Of a stretch of DNA of 64,000 nucleotides, positions 18,663-27,067 are shown piece after piece. The first letter of the stretch is position 1. Each line of letters begins with the position of its first letter. The stretch covers positions 62,001 to 126,000 of the forward strand of contig NC_019701.1 of the NCBI RefSeq assembly GCF_000317065.1. The letters are read 5' to 3'. Both the position numbers and the translations under genes were made by a program. Under the pieces are notes generated by a model. That model ran no database searches. It was not told where the DNA came from and was given only the letters and a program-made list of their open reading frames with translations. Source of the DNA: Pseudanabaena sp. PCC 7367. GTDB taxonomy: Bacteria > Cyanobacteriota > Cyanobacteriia > Pseudanabaenales > Pseudanabaenaceae.

Positions 18663-19751
18663 ATGCTGGGAGCTTTCCTGAATCTGAATAAACCGGCAGG
18701 CATTACCGCTCATGGCTGCGTGGCGCGGCTACGCAAAATGCTCAATCTCAAAAAGATTGGCCATAGTGGAACCCTTGATCCTGCTGCAACCGGAGTATTA
18801 CCGATCGCAATTACCAAGGCAACCAGACTGTTGCGGTTTCTGCCAGAGGGCAAAGCCTATCGGGCAACCGTGCAATTTGGAATTACCACTAATACCGATG
18901 ATCTCGATGGCGAGATTTTAACTAAAACCGCCTGCCCGGAATTAACCCAAACTGCGATCGAAGCCTTGTTGCCGCAATTTGTTGGCCAGATCCAGCAATA
19001 TCCACCTGCCTATAGCGCCATAAAAGTTAAGGGCAAGCGTCTGTATCAATTAGCCAGGGCTGGCCAGGAAGTGGAAGTGCCAATCAGGACAGTGAGCGTA
19101 AAATCATTGCGGGTGCTGGGTTGGCATGGTGGTGAATTTCCCCAAATGGAGTTAGCAATCGCATGTGGTACTGGCACCTACATTCGATCGATCGCCCGTG
19201 ATCTAGGCGCAAAGCTTGGTTACGGCGCAACGCTGGCAAACTTAGAGCGTACCTATAGTAATGGGTTCAGCCTGGACAATAGTGTTGATTTTGATAAGCT
19301 GGCAGTTATATTAGAAACAGACGATCAAGTTGAAAAGTATTTGATCGCTCCCGATCGAGTATTACTACATTTAGAAGCAATTAAGCTGGGGCACAAATCG
19401 GCAAAACGCTGGTGCCAAGGGCAAGCAATTCCATTGGAGATGGTGGAGCGATTACATGGTTCATGGGCTCAACTGCCAGGCATGGCTGAGTCCCAATCGG
19501 CTGTAGAGGTTAGCTCAACGGCTCCAAAAAACTCTGGCACTGGTAGCGATGAACTAGATGGGCAGAAAGCTGCTGAGTCAGCCATAACTGACATCCCATC
19601 TGATGTGATCGATTTGGCTAATGTGAGGGTATACACAAGCGATCGCCATGATGCTAAGGAAATGGTGTTTTTGGGGATTGGTGTGATTCGTTCTGATTTT
19701 CTGACTCCCGAAGTGGTGCTGCGCAAGTTTAATCTTGAAGAAATTAGCTAA
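18663..19751 (+). CDS. truB: tRNA pseudouridine(55) synthase
   Basis: Makes pseudouridine 55 in the T-loop of tRNAs. The start LGAFLNLNKPAGITAH and the catalytic motif GHSGTLDPAATGVLPI (Asp39 is the nucleophile) are clear, followed by KAYRATVQFG, PPAYSAIKVKGKRLY and CGTGTYIRSIARDLG. The 362 residues exceed the usual ~300. The extra length is a Ser/Ala/Glu-rich linker at about residues 275-310, before a short closing segment (NVRVYTSDRHDAKEMVFLGIG). The ATG at 18663 is 3 bp after a GAGTCACC context with no strong Shine-Dalgarno; the family N-terminus supports it. Confidence 0.96.
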   Translation: MLGAFLNLNKPAGITAHGCVARLRKMLNLKKIGHSGTLDPAATGVLPIAITKATRLLRFLPEGKAYRATVQFGITTNTDDLDGEILTKTACPELTQTAIEALLPQFVGQIQQYPPAYSAIKVKGKRLYQLARAGQEVEVPIRTVSVKSLRVLGWHGGEFPQMELAIACGTGTYIRSIARDLGAKLGYGATLANLERTYSNGFSLDNSVDFDKLAVILETDDQVEKYLIAPDRVLLHLEAIKLGHKSAKRWCQGQAIPLEMVERLHGSWAQLPGMAESQSAVEVSSTAPKNSGTGSDELDGQKAAESAITDIPSDVIDLANVRVYTSDRHDAKEMVFLGIGVIRSDFLTPEVVLRKFNLEEIS

Positions 19752-20464
19752 ACTATTGCTAAACGAATAGACTTGTTGGAATATAGCAATTAGAATTGCT
19801 GCGGAGCAGACTAGTTAACCACAAAAAAGATGATGGGTAACTATTTGCGAGGGGAACCGCTTTAGCTAGATTACTATCCCAAGTATCTAAATTAGTTGAT
19901 TACTACACAGACTAAGCTTTCAAAATTTGATCGCCCTGCATCTGTAATGATATTTAGCCATAGGTTAAAAACTGACTCAAAAGTCATTTGCTAAAAATCC
20001 TTGCTGATATCCCATAACTGAAGTCTATACCATGATCGAGGTCTATACCATGACTGAAGTCTATCCCACTACCAAAGATTTTCACTGAAAATTAACACAG
20101 TATTGGTTAGGTAGATATTGGTTAGATAAATGATTGATGCTTTTTGCAGTTTATGACCCAATGATTTGATTAGCCAGTGGTAGCTCCTGAAGACTTCAAC
20201 TATATATAGGCTGGCAAGCTGAATCTCTATATAAACTTGTTTGGGGGTTGTTAAAAATAGTTTGGGAGTTCATTTGAGCCCATTGCCGTTAGTTCAAACG
20301 CAACCATGCTCAAATCCTGATCGTTAATATTTCTGAGCAAATAGTCCTAATCAATTCAACGTAATTAAGTTTGGCTATCCATGTGATGTTTCCTAGCCAG
20401 CCACCACCAAAAAACTAGAACTAGAATTAAATTATAAATCCGGCATAAATTCGAGGCATTATCT
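19752..20464. other. Spacer truB / queF with an 18-nt tandem repeat
   Basis: 713 bp without a recognised gene. It holds the 18-nt triplicate listed separately (20017-20070) and the leader of queF, with a weak possible preQ1-like element just upstream of the start. No terminator hairpin was seen after truB. Confidence 0.5.
20017..20070. repeat. 18-nt tandem repeat, three copies
   Basis: Three head-to-tail units of consensus ACTGAAGTCTATACCATG at 20017-20034, 20035-20052 and 20053-20070. The second and third copies are diverged by a few bases. It lies in the spacer upstream of queF. Confidence 0.8.
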
Positions 20465-20860
20465 ATGACTGTTACTGATCAAGAAGAAAAATACGGCGAG
20501 AGAGCGATCGCTGCGAACCAACTTAATACGTTCCCAAATCCTCGTCCTGGTCGGGAATACAAGGTAAATATCACCTTGCCAGAATTTACCTGTAAATGCC
20601 CTTTCTCTGGTTATCCCGATTTTGCCACCATCTACATTACCTATGTCCCCGATGAGCTAGTAGTTGAACTAAAGGCGATCAAGCTATATATCAACGGTTA
20701 CCGCGATCGCTATATTTCTCACGAAGAATCGATCAATCAAATTCTGGATGATTTTATTGCCGCCTGCGATCCAATCAGGGTGCAGATTAAGGGTGACTAC
20801 AACCCCCGTGGCAATGTGCACACAATGGTAGAGATTAATTACGAAAAGCCGATCGCTTAG
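20465..20860 (+). CDS. queF: NADPH-dependent 7-cyano-7-deazaguanine reductase
   Basis: Reduces preQ0 to preQ1 in queuosine synthesis (type I, unimodular QueF of about 130 residues). The nucleophilic Cys lies in FTCKCPFSGYPDFATIYI, together with the substrate Asp. The QueF motif region ELKAIKLYINGYRDRYISHEE contains the NADPH-binding Glu/Lys pattern, and the C-terminus DYNPRGNVHT is typical. No other queuosine genes are adjacent. The leader has a sequence weakly like a preQ1 aptamer, not strong enough to call. ATG at 20465. Confidence 0.96.
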   Translation: MTVTDQEEKYGERAIAANQLNTFPNPRPGREYKVNITLPEFTCKCPFSGYPDFATIYITYVPDELVVELKAIKLYINGYRDRYISHEESINQILDDFIAACDPIRVQIKGDYNPRGNVHTMVEINYEKPIA

Positions 20861-21514
20861 CAATCATTAGCAAGTGAGCAGCAGCAGAGATTATCCAAAT
20901 TTGTCTAACTTAGCTTGCTAAAACATCGCCATAGTTGCAATAGCTCTAACTAGTATGTTGGGGCTGATTTTGGCGATCGGCGCTCTAGGCGATCTAATTA
21001 TCATTTGCTCTTAGTTGGCGATCCAGTTGTAAAACTGGCACATGAATTGCGAGCGTCAAAATAAACCAATGTTATGGTTATTACCTTGATATATGTCGGT
21101 TTGAGCAAATTGATTAAATTGATTAAATTGATTAAAAACGATCGCTTGAATGTAATTACGATTGAATGTAATCACTGATAGTTATATCGCTCTTGTTCAA
21201 TACTTCGCTTGGAGAAATAATTACTACTTTTGCTAACGGTTTTTGCTAACTATTAGTTGGTTGTAATTGCCCGACTAAAGCAGTGGTAAATGTTTCAATT
21301 ATCATGCCCCTGAGCGATTCAAGCCGATCAAAGGGCAACCTTAAATTAGATTGGTTAATATATTTGGTCAAAAATTTCAACCAATAAATGAACTAATTCC
21401 CATAATTTAAGTCACTAGATAGTATATGTACTAGGTGTTGATTCGGTAACGATCGCCATAGCACATACTCCCACAACCATATTGCAGAGACATTAGACTA
21501 TTCAGGAGACAGCC
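20861..21514. other. Spacer queF / DUF928 gene
   Basis: 654 bp AT-rich spacer without a recognised gene. It includes a 9-nt tandem repeat (21109-21135) and two GATTGAATGTAAT-like words near 21145-21175. No RNA gene was recognised. Confidence 0.5.
21109..21135. repeat. 9-nt tandem repeat ATTGATTAA, three copies
   Basis: Three perfect head-to-tail copies of ATTGATTAA. Non-coding context; possibly replication slippage. Confidence 0.8.
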
Positions 21515-22411
21515 ATGAATTTTAATTTACGGCAATTAGAACCCCTAAGACAGCTTAAGCTGGGGTTGATTTTGCTAGCCACCAGCCTTGCTGCTGGTAC
21601 AGCCGCGCTCACGATCGACTCAGCCGCCTTTGCCCAATCCCGTCGCACTAATTATGGATTGGGTCTGCCCAGAACCGCCACTACTGGCACTGGTGTACGT
21701 GGCAATTGCCCACCCTTAGTAACCGCGCTGGTGCCGCCCGATGGTGCAAAAACGCTGTCGTCTCGCCCAACTTTTTATTGGTACATTACGCCCCAGGATT
21801 GTAGTGATGCTGCTGAGCAAGTCGATCAAGTTAATCAAACTGATTCTGAGTCGCAGCCAACCAACGATCAAGAATTCGTGCTTAGTTTCAGCCTCAGGGA
21901 TGTACCAGTCAAAGCAGGCGAACTACAACTAACCCGCCTGAGCACAATTTTTAAAACTAAGTCTTTTACGGTTGCCAATCAGCCCACGCTCTATAGCTAT
22001 GCTTTGGCAGAACCGGCACCAGCATTACCCCATGACCAAGTACGCGCCTGGCATATTCGCTGGCGATCGGCGGATTTAGAAACCCAGGTCGATGCTAATT
22101 CACTGGTGGTATATGAGGCTAATGCCCAACTGGAGTTTGCCTTGGCTAATGCTGATTCGGTCTTGGGGCAGGCAAGACTGCTGGCAGAAAATGGCTATTG
22201 GTATGATGCTTTGCATGTCTATAGTGATTGGCTGCGCTTGAATCCCGATGATAATATGGCACGTCAAGAACGGGCAGAATTGCTGGCAGTGGGGATGGCT
22301 GGATATGAGGATATGACCGGGGGCGATCGCGCTAAGACTGTTTCGATCGAGGAGCTATTACCGCAAATTGCGGAAGCAGATGTAATTGAACTGGATGTTT
22401 TGCCCGAATAG
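21515..22411 (+). CDS. Exported DUF928 protein (copy 1)
   Basis: 298 residues. The N-terminus has a basic stretch and a hydrophobic core (LGLILLATSLAAGTAALTI, about 16-34) ending near AFAQ, typical of a signal peptide. The DUF928 domain follows: CPPLVTALVPPDG, RPTFYWYI, a beta-rich middle, and the C-terminal block LLAENGYWYDALHVYSDWL. DUF928 proteins are cyanobacterial exported proteins without a defined function. The gene is preceded by AGGAGAC at 21502-21508, a good Shine-Dalgarno for the ATG at 21515. A same-length paralogue sits at 33318-34214. Confidence 0.85.
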   Translation: MNFNLRQLEPLRQLKLGLILLATSLAAGTAALTIDSAAFAQSRRTNYGLGLPRTATTGTGVRGNCPPLVTALVPPDGAKTLSSRPTFYWYITPQDCSDAAEQVDQVNQTDSESQPTNDQEFVLSFSLRDVPVKAGELQLTRLSTIFKTKSFTVANQPTLYSYALAEPAPALPHDQVRAWHIRWRSADLETQVDANSLVVYEANAQLEFALANADSVLGQARLLAENGYWYDALHVYSDWLRLNPDDNMARQERAELLAVGMAGYEDMTGGDRAKTVSIEELLPQIAEADVIELDVLPE

Positions 22412-22462
22412 CGCCTGCACTTGATGGTTATGCAGCATATTCGTATTATTGGTTTGAATTTA

Positions 22463-22490
22463 ATAGTTTGAACTTAATAGTTTGAACTTA
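22463..22490. repeat. 14-nt tandem repeat, two copies
   Basis: ATAGTTTGAACTTA occurs twice head to tail, with a diverged third unit just upstream (GGTTTGAATTTA). Located between the DUF928 gene and arsC. Confidence 0.75.
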
Positions 22491-22536
22491 GTGATGCTGA
22501 AAAGTTAAAAATCAAATTAAAAACCAAATTATTAAT

Positions 22537-22959
22537 ATGTCTGTAACCATCTATCACAATCCCAAATGTGGTACTTCGCGTAATGTGTTGGCGCTAATCC
22601 GCAACAGTGGCGAGGAGCCGGAAATCATTGAATATCTAAAAAATCCACCCACCCGCGAAAAGCTGGTGAGCCTGATTGAGCAAATGGCGATCGCCCCTAG
22701 GGATCTACTGCGGCGCAAGGGCACACCCTATGATGAATTGGGCTTAGCTGATCCCAAGTGGAGTGATGATCAATTAATTGATTTCATGCTTGAACAGCCA
22801 ATTTTGATTAACCGACCGATCGTGGTTACGGCTAAGGGAACCAAGCTCTGCCGCCCGTCTGAGGCTGTATTGGATATTCTGGGAAATCCCCAAAAAGGTG
22901 AATTCAGCAAAGAAGATGGTCAGGCAGTGGTAGACAGCAAGGGCGATCGGCTGGTCTAA
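22537..22959 (+). CDS. arsC: Glutaredoxin-dependent arsenate reductase (ArsC)
   Basis: Reduces arsenate to arsenite, E. coli plasmid-type ArsC. The 140 residues match the family length. The motif NPKCGTSRN near the N-terminus holds the catalytic Cys (Cys11). Later family blocks are RDLLRRKGTPYDELGL, the substrate-binding Arg in PILINRPIVVT, and LCRPSEAVLDIL. No arsR, arsB or acr3 gene is adjacent, so a dedicated ars operon is not evident; the gene may be constitutive or take part in general redox. ATG at 22537, no strong Shine-Dalgarno. Confidence 0.93.
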   Translation: MSVTIYHNPKCGTSRNVLALIRNSGEEPEIIEYLKNPPTREKLVSLIEQMAIAPRDLLRRKGTPYDELGLADPKWSDDQLIDFMLEQPILINRPIVVTAKGTKLCRPSEAVLDILGNPQKGEFSKEDGQAVVDSKGDRLV

Positions 22960-23047
22960 TTTAGCCCTATGGGAATGGGGCAGAATGACCTCAGCAGTTG
23001 TTTAGGCATTTAGACAATCAGCTTAGTTTGTCAATCGTTTTCTACCA

Positions 23048-23392
23048 TTAGGTTACACCGGCTAGTTTAAAAACGATCAGGTTAAATATAGTCAGGGCGA
23101 TCGAACCAATCACCGCACCGAAAAAGCCTTTTACCTTAAACCCAGGCACCAGGGCAGCAGCGATCATCAGGCAAACTCCGTTTATGACCAGTGCAAATAG
23201 GCCGAGGGTCAGCAATACGATCGGAAAAGAGAAAAATGCCAATACCGGTCGGATCAGGGCATTGACAATACCGAGCGCCCCTGCGCCAAACAGAGCGGAG
23301 CCAAAGTCGTCGACTTCAATTCCCAAGCCAAGTTTGGAGACTACGATCAGGCCAATCGCAACAACGAGCCATACAACTAAAAATTCAACCAT
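23048..23392 (-). CDS. Small membrane protein, phage holin family 4 type (DUF superfamily)
   Basis: 114 residues with four predicted membrane helices (about 2-20, 32-52, 55-80 and 88-112). It matches the widespread bacterial family named after phage holin 4 (YvlD-like): blocks GALGIVNALIRPVL, FPIVLLTLGLF and VKGFFGAVIGSI are characteristic. These chromosomal proteins are not lysis holins as far as is known; function is undefined. It is divergent from the kdsD gene, with a 70 bp shared promoter region containing AGGAGGT upstream of this start. Confidence 0.85.
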   Translation of the reverse strand: MVEFLVVWLVVAIGLIVVSKLGLGIEVDDFGSALFGAGALGIVNALIRPVLAFFSFPIVLLTLGLFALVINGVCLMIAAALVPGFKVKGFFGAVIGSIALTIFNLIVFKLAGVT

Positions 23393-23462
23393 AGAAAACC
23401 TCCTAGTTACACTATTCCTAGTTTAAGTTGTAGTTGTGAACGATTGGTGAGGGAGGGCGCAG

Positions 23463-24458
23463 ATGCAACGGGTAAATCAAGATATGAATGCAGCTAATAG
23501 AGTGGCTGAATTGCTCCGGCTGGAGGCAAAGGCGATCGCCCAAACCGCCGATCGGCTGCAAACTAATCAAGTCGGTCAGGCCTTGAAGTTGCTGGTGGAA
23601 TGCCAGGGTAAGGTAGTGCTGGCGGGGGTGGGCAAGTCGGGGATTGTGGCTCAAAAGATCGCTGCCACCCTCACCAGCATCGGCACGGTGGCGATCTGCT
23701 TGCATCCCTGTGATGCTTTGCATGGTGGTTTAGGTGTGGTCATGGCCAATGATGTGGCGATCTTACTTAGCAACAGTGGCGAAACCGAAGAAATCCTGGG
23801 CATGTTGCCCCATCTTCAATATCGGCAGGTGCCAATCGTGGCGATCGTGGGCAATCTGAATTCAACCCTGGCACGGAAAGCCGATGTGGTGCTAGATGCT
23901 TCTGTCGATCGTGAAGCCTGTCCGCTGAACCTGGCCCCGACTACCAGCACTACAGTTGCCCTTACGATCGGTGATGCCCTGGCCATGACCGTTACTCAAA
24001 TCAAAGGACTCACTCCGGCAGATTTTGCCCTGAATCATCCCGCTGGACGACTAGGCAAACGATTGACATTACGGGTGGCAACCATAATGCATGATATTAC
24101 CAACTGCGCGACGCTGACACCAAACGACTCCTGGCTAGAGATTGTAAGTGGTATTAGCAAAGGTGGCCTGGGGGCTGCGTTAGTAGTAGACGCAATGGGT
24201 CACCTACTGGGCATCATCACCGATGGCGATCTGCGCCGCACGATCGAGCATACCGATCTCAGCAACATCAAAGCATTAACCGCAAGCGCAATCATGACCC
24301 AAGCGCCCATTACGATCGCCGCTGATACCTTGGCCTATGATGCCCTGCAACTGATGGAAAATCGTCCTTCGCAAATTTCGGTTTTGCCTGTGGTCGATCC
24401 AGAAAATTACTGTATGGGCTTGTTGCGCATTCATGATGTGGTCAGGAGCGGATTGTAA
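23463..24458 (+). CDS. kdsD: D-arabinose-5-phosphate isomerase (KpsF/GutQ/KdsD family)
   Basis: Converts ribulose-5-P to arabinose-5-P, the first committed step to KDO. 331 residues: an SIS domain (VLAGVGKSGIVAQKIAATL, LLSNSGETEEI, and the LAPTTSTTVALTIGDAL block), then two CBS domains (about 205-331) beginning at IMHDIT and IMTQAPI. The start ATG at 23463 has GGGAGGG about 8 nt upstream. It overlaps kdsB by one base (TAATG), so translation is probably coupled. Its neighbours are the other KDO genes, which supports the KDO role over a GutQ role. Confidence 0.93.
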   Translation: MQRVNQDMNAANRVAELLRLEAKAIAQTADRLQTNQVGQALKLLVECQGKVVLAGVGKSGIVAQKIAATLTSIGTVAICLHPCDALHGGLGVVMANDVAILLSNSGETEEILGMLPHLQYRQVPIVAIVGNLNSTLARKADVVLDASVDREACPLNLAPTTSTTVALTIGDALAMTVTQIKGLTPADFALNHPAGRLGKRLTLRVATIMHDITNCATLTPNDSWLEIVSGISKGGLGAALVVDAMGHLLGIITDGDLRRTIEHTDLSNIKALTASAIMTQAPITIAADTLAYDALQLMENRPSQISVLPVVDPENYCMGLLRIHDVVRSGL

Positions 24459-25204
24459 TGGAAATATTGGCAGTAGTGCCGGCAAGGTATGAGTCGCAAC
24501 GCTTTCCTGGCAAGGTTTTAGCAAAGTTAGGCGATCGGCCGATGGTGCAATGGGTCTATGAGGCAACCAAGTCTTGCCCAGCTTTTACTAAGGTCTTGGT
24601 GGCAACGGACAGTGAAAAGGTGGCCGATTGTGTGCGTGGGTTTGGCGGCGAGGTGGCGATCACCCGCAGCGATCACCGTACAGGCACCGATCGGGTTGCG
24701 GAAGTGGCGCAGCGATATCCAGACATGCAGGTGGTGGTGAATGTGCAGGGCGATCAACCATTTGTGACGGCGGAGATGTTAACTAGTTTGATTCAGCCCT
24801 ATCTGGATGGGGCAACGCCGGAAATGACTACCCTGGGTTGTCCACTGGATCTCGTAGATATTGAAACTGATTATAGCGATCCCAATGTGGTCAAGGTAAT
24901 CACCGATCGCCAGGGCAATGCCTTATATTTTTCTCGATCGCCCATTCCCTACCGACGCAACCCTGCTCAGATTGCTACTTTGCCCGTCTTCCATCACCTT
25001 GGTTTGTATGCGTTCCGGCAGGACTTTTTAAGTAAATATGCTAAGCTAGCGCCAACCCCACTGGAGCAATGCGAGGGGCTAGAACAGTTGCGGGTATTGG
25101 AGCATGGCTATCGGATTGTGGTTTGCCATACAGCTCAATCAGTTTTGGAAGTGAACACGCCAGCAGAAATGCAAAGGGCACAGGCAATGATCGCCAATAC
25201 CTGA
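24458..25204 (+). CDS. kdsB: 3-deoxy-manno-octulosonate cytidylyltransferase
   Basis: Activates KDO with CTP to CMP-KDO. 248 residues, full length for KdsB. The N-terminal nucleotide loop is VVPARYESQRFPGKVL. The remaining diagnostic blocks are SDHRTGTDRVAE, NVQGDQPF, NVVKVITD and YFSRSPIPY. The start overlaps the kdsD stop by one base. A 120 bp gap precedes kdsA on the same strand. CMP-KDO made here would be used by a KDO transferase, which is not recognisable with certainty in the window. Confidence 0.96.
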   Translation: MEILAVVPARYESQRFPGKVLAKLGDRPMVQWVYEATKSCPAFTKVLVATDSEKVADCVRGFGGEVAITRSDHRTGTDRVAEVAQRYPDMQVVVNVQGDQPFVTAEMLTSLIQPYLDGATPEMTTLGCPLDLVDIETDYSDPNVVKVITDRQGNALYFSRSPIPYRRNPAQIATLPVFHHLGLYAFRQDFLSKYAKLAPTPLEQCEGLEQLRVLEHGYRIVVCHTAQSVLEVNTPAEMQRAQAMIANT

Positions 25205-25324
25205 TAGTAAATCCTTGCAGCATATGCTAATCACCTGTAAAAGTAAGGCAAAGCATTGATTGCAAATACTTTAAGCAATCGTATTTTGCTGGACTTAATT
25301 TAGATTGAGGATTTAGAGCAGGAT

Positions 25325-26185
25325 ATGCCCCCAACCAATCAAAAAATCCAAACTCAAATTACTGATACTTTGTTGATCGGTGATGGTTGCCCATTGGCTT
25401 TGATTAGTGGCCCCTGCGTGATCGAATCGGCGGATTTCACCTTAAAGATGGCGGATGAAATCAATAAAGTTTGCGATCGCCTGGGTGTGCCCTATATCTT
25501 CAAGTCATCTTTTGATAAAGCCAACCGCACCTCGATCGACTCGTTTCGGGGGCAGGAGTTCGATCGGGGTTTAGAGATCCTGCAACAGGTCAAAGACAAA
25601 ATCGGTGTGCCCGTACTCACCGATATCCATGAAAGCTATCAGGCGGCAACGGTGGCGGAAGTGGTGGATGTGTTGCAAATCCCGGCGTTCCTCTGTCGGC
25701 AAACCGATCTATTGCTGGCGGCAGCAGCGACGGGTAAAGCAATCAACATCAAAAAGGGGCAGTTTCTAGCGCCCTGGGACATGCAGAATGTGGTAACTAA
25801 GCTGGAGCATGGCGGTGCCCAGAATATGCTGCTGTGTGAGCGTGGTACTTCCTTTGGCTACAATGCTTTGATCGTAGATTTTCGATCGTTGCCCCAGATG
25901 CGTGACCTTGGCTATCCAGTGGTATTTGATGCCACCCATAGTGTGCAAATGCCCGGTGGTCAGGGCAATAAGTCCGGTGGTCAGCGTCAGTTTGTGCCCC
26001 ACCTGGCCAGGGCAGCGGTAGCCGTGGGGGTGGATGCAATATTCATGGAGGTGCACGCAGACCCCGATCGCGCCCTTTCTGATGGCCCAAACATGGTGCC
26101 ATTGGCTCAGCTTGAAGCATTATTGCAACAGTTAATTACAATCCGTAATATCCACAAGACAATGCCAACGGTAAGTTTTGACTAG
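25325..26185 (+). CDS. kdsA: KDO-8-phosphate synthase (metal-dependent class)
   Basis: Condenses phosphoenolpyruvate with arabinose-5-P to KDO-8-P. 286 residues. The sequence closely follows the Aquifex-type enzyme: [54 protein letters not shown] and [12 protein letters not shown]. Cys31 in SGPCVIES replaces the Asn of the metal-free E. coli class, and the His, Glu and Asp ligands are present, so this is the metal-dependent class. A purine-rich GAGCAGGAT precedes the ATG at 25325. Third gene of the KDO cluster. Confidence 0.96.
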   Translation: MPPTNQKIQTQITDTLLIGDGCPLALISGPCVIESADFTLKMADEINKVCDRLGVPYIFKSSFDKANRTSIDSFRGQEFDRGLEILQQVKDKIGVPVLTDIHESYQAATVAEVVDVLQIPAFLCRQTDLLLAAAATGKAINIKKGQFLAPWDMQNVVTKLEHGGAQNMLLCERGTSFGYNALIVDFRSLPQMRDLGYPVVFDATHSVQMPGGQGNKSGGQRQFVPHLARAAVAVGVDAIFMEVHADPDRALSDGPNMVPLAQLEALLQQLITIRNIHKTMPTVSFD

Positions 26186-26323
26186 CTGGGGTTTCGCTCT
26201 TACATGTTATTTTGAGCGAGGTATGATCCAATTGCGATATAACTATCCCTGGCTTGCATCTGATCGATTGCTACTCTTCCCAAGAGTTCTCTTGAAGTTG
26301 CATTAGGATTGGTGAGAGTAATT

Positions 26324-26866
26324 ATGGATGCGCATTATGAATCACCAAGAGAGGCAATGAACCAGATCAGTGAACTGGAATTAATTAAAAAACTAGCCCC
26401 GATCGAATTGCTGGTGCTTGATGTGGATGGTGTGCTTACCGATGGAGGGCTGTACTACACCGAGACAGGGGCAGAGCTGAAGAAATTCAATGCCAAGGAT
26501 GGGATGGGGATCAAGCTGGTGATGAAAGCAGGTGTGGCAGTAGCGATCATCACGGCTAGTGCTTCCCAGGTGGTTTTGAAGCGATCGCAAAAGCTGGGCA
26601 TTCCCCATGTGTTTCTTGATGTGACGGACAAGCTGAATACCCTCAAGCAACTATGCCAGGAGTTAAGCATTGCCCTAGAGCAGGTGGTGTATATGGGTGA
26701 TGATGTTAATGACTTAGAATCAATGCGATCGGTGGGCTGCCCGATTACGGTGGCTGATGCGATGCCGATCAATAAATCAGTGGCGGTATATGTAACTCAA
26801 CATGGGGGCGGCAAAGGGGCAGTACGCGAAATTTGCGATTTACTGGTCAAGGCCAAAAGTCAGTGA
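26324..26866 (+). CDS. kdsC: KDO-8-phosphate phosphatase (HAD, KdsC/YrbI family)
   Basis: Hydrolyses KDO-8-P to KDO. A HAD subclass without cap: motif I LVLDVDGVLTDGGLYY, then the flap region GAELKKFNAKDGMGIKLV, motif II IITASAS, motif III Lys, and motif IV YMGDDVNDLESM. It is about 180 residues, usual for KdsC, which works as a tetramer. The start is unsettled: the ATG at 26324 is used here, a later ATG at 26357 is possible, and an upstream TTG at 26309 seems unlikely. It follows kdsA by about 140 bp and completes the KDO pathway. Confidence 0.92.
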   Translation: MDAHYESPREAMNQISELELIKKLAPIELLVLDVDGVLTDGGLYYTETGAELKKFNAKDGMGIKLVMKAGVAVAIITASASQVVLKRSQKLGIPHVFLDVTDKLNTLKQLCQELSIALEQVVYMGDDVNDLESMRSVGCPITVADAMPINKSVAVYVTQHGGGKGAVREICDLLVKAKSQ

Positions 26867-27067
26867 GTATCGGTAAATATATGCTTGAATTTGCTTGTGG
26901 CATAACGCCTAAGCCAGGAATGAGCATATCAGCATTACAAATATTGTTAGTGGCATAGAAGCAAGAATTTTTAGTAATCGACAAGGAGCTATAAACTTAG
27001 ATTTACACCAAAATCCGATTTAAGCCAAAACTATTAACACTTGCGCCAAAGTAATTACAAACAAAAA

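Noticed and set aside
23048-23392. Phage lysis holin
   Set aside because: The family name comes from a phage relative, but no phage genes are nearby and chromosomal members are common in cyanobacteria; called as a small membrane protein instead.
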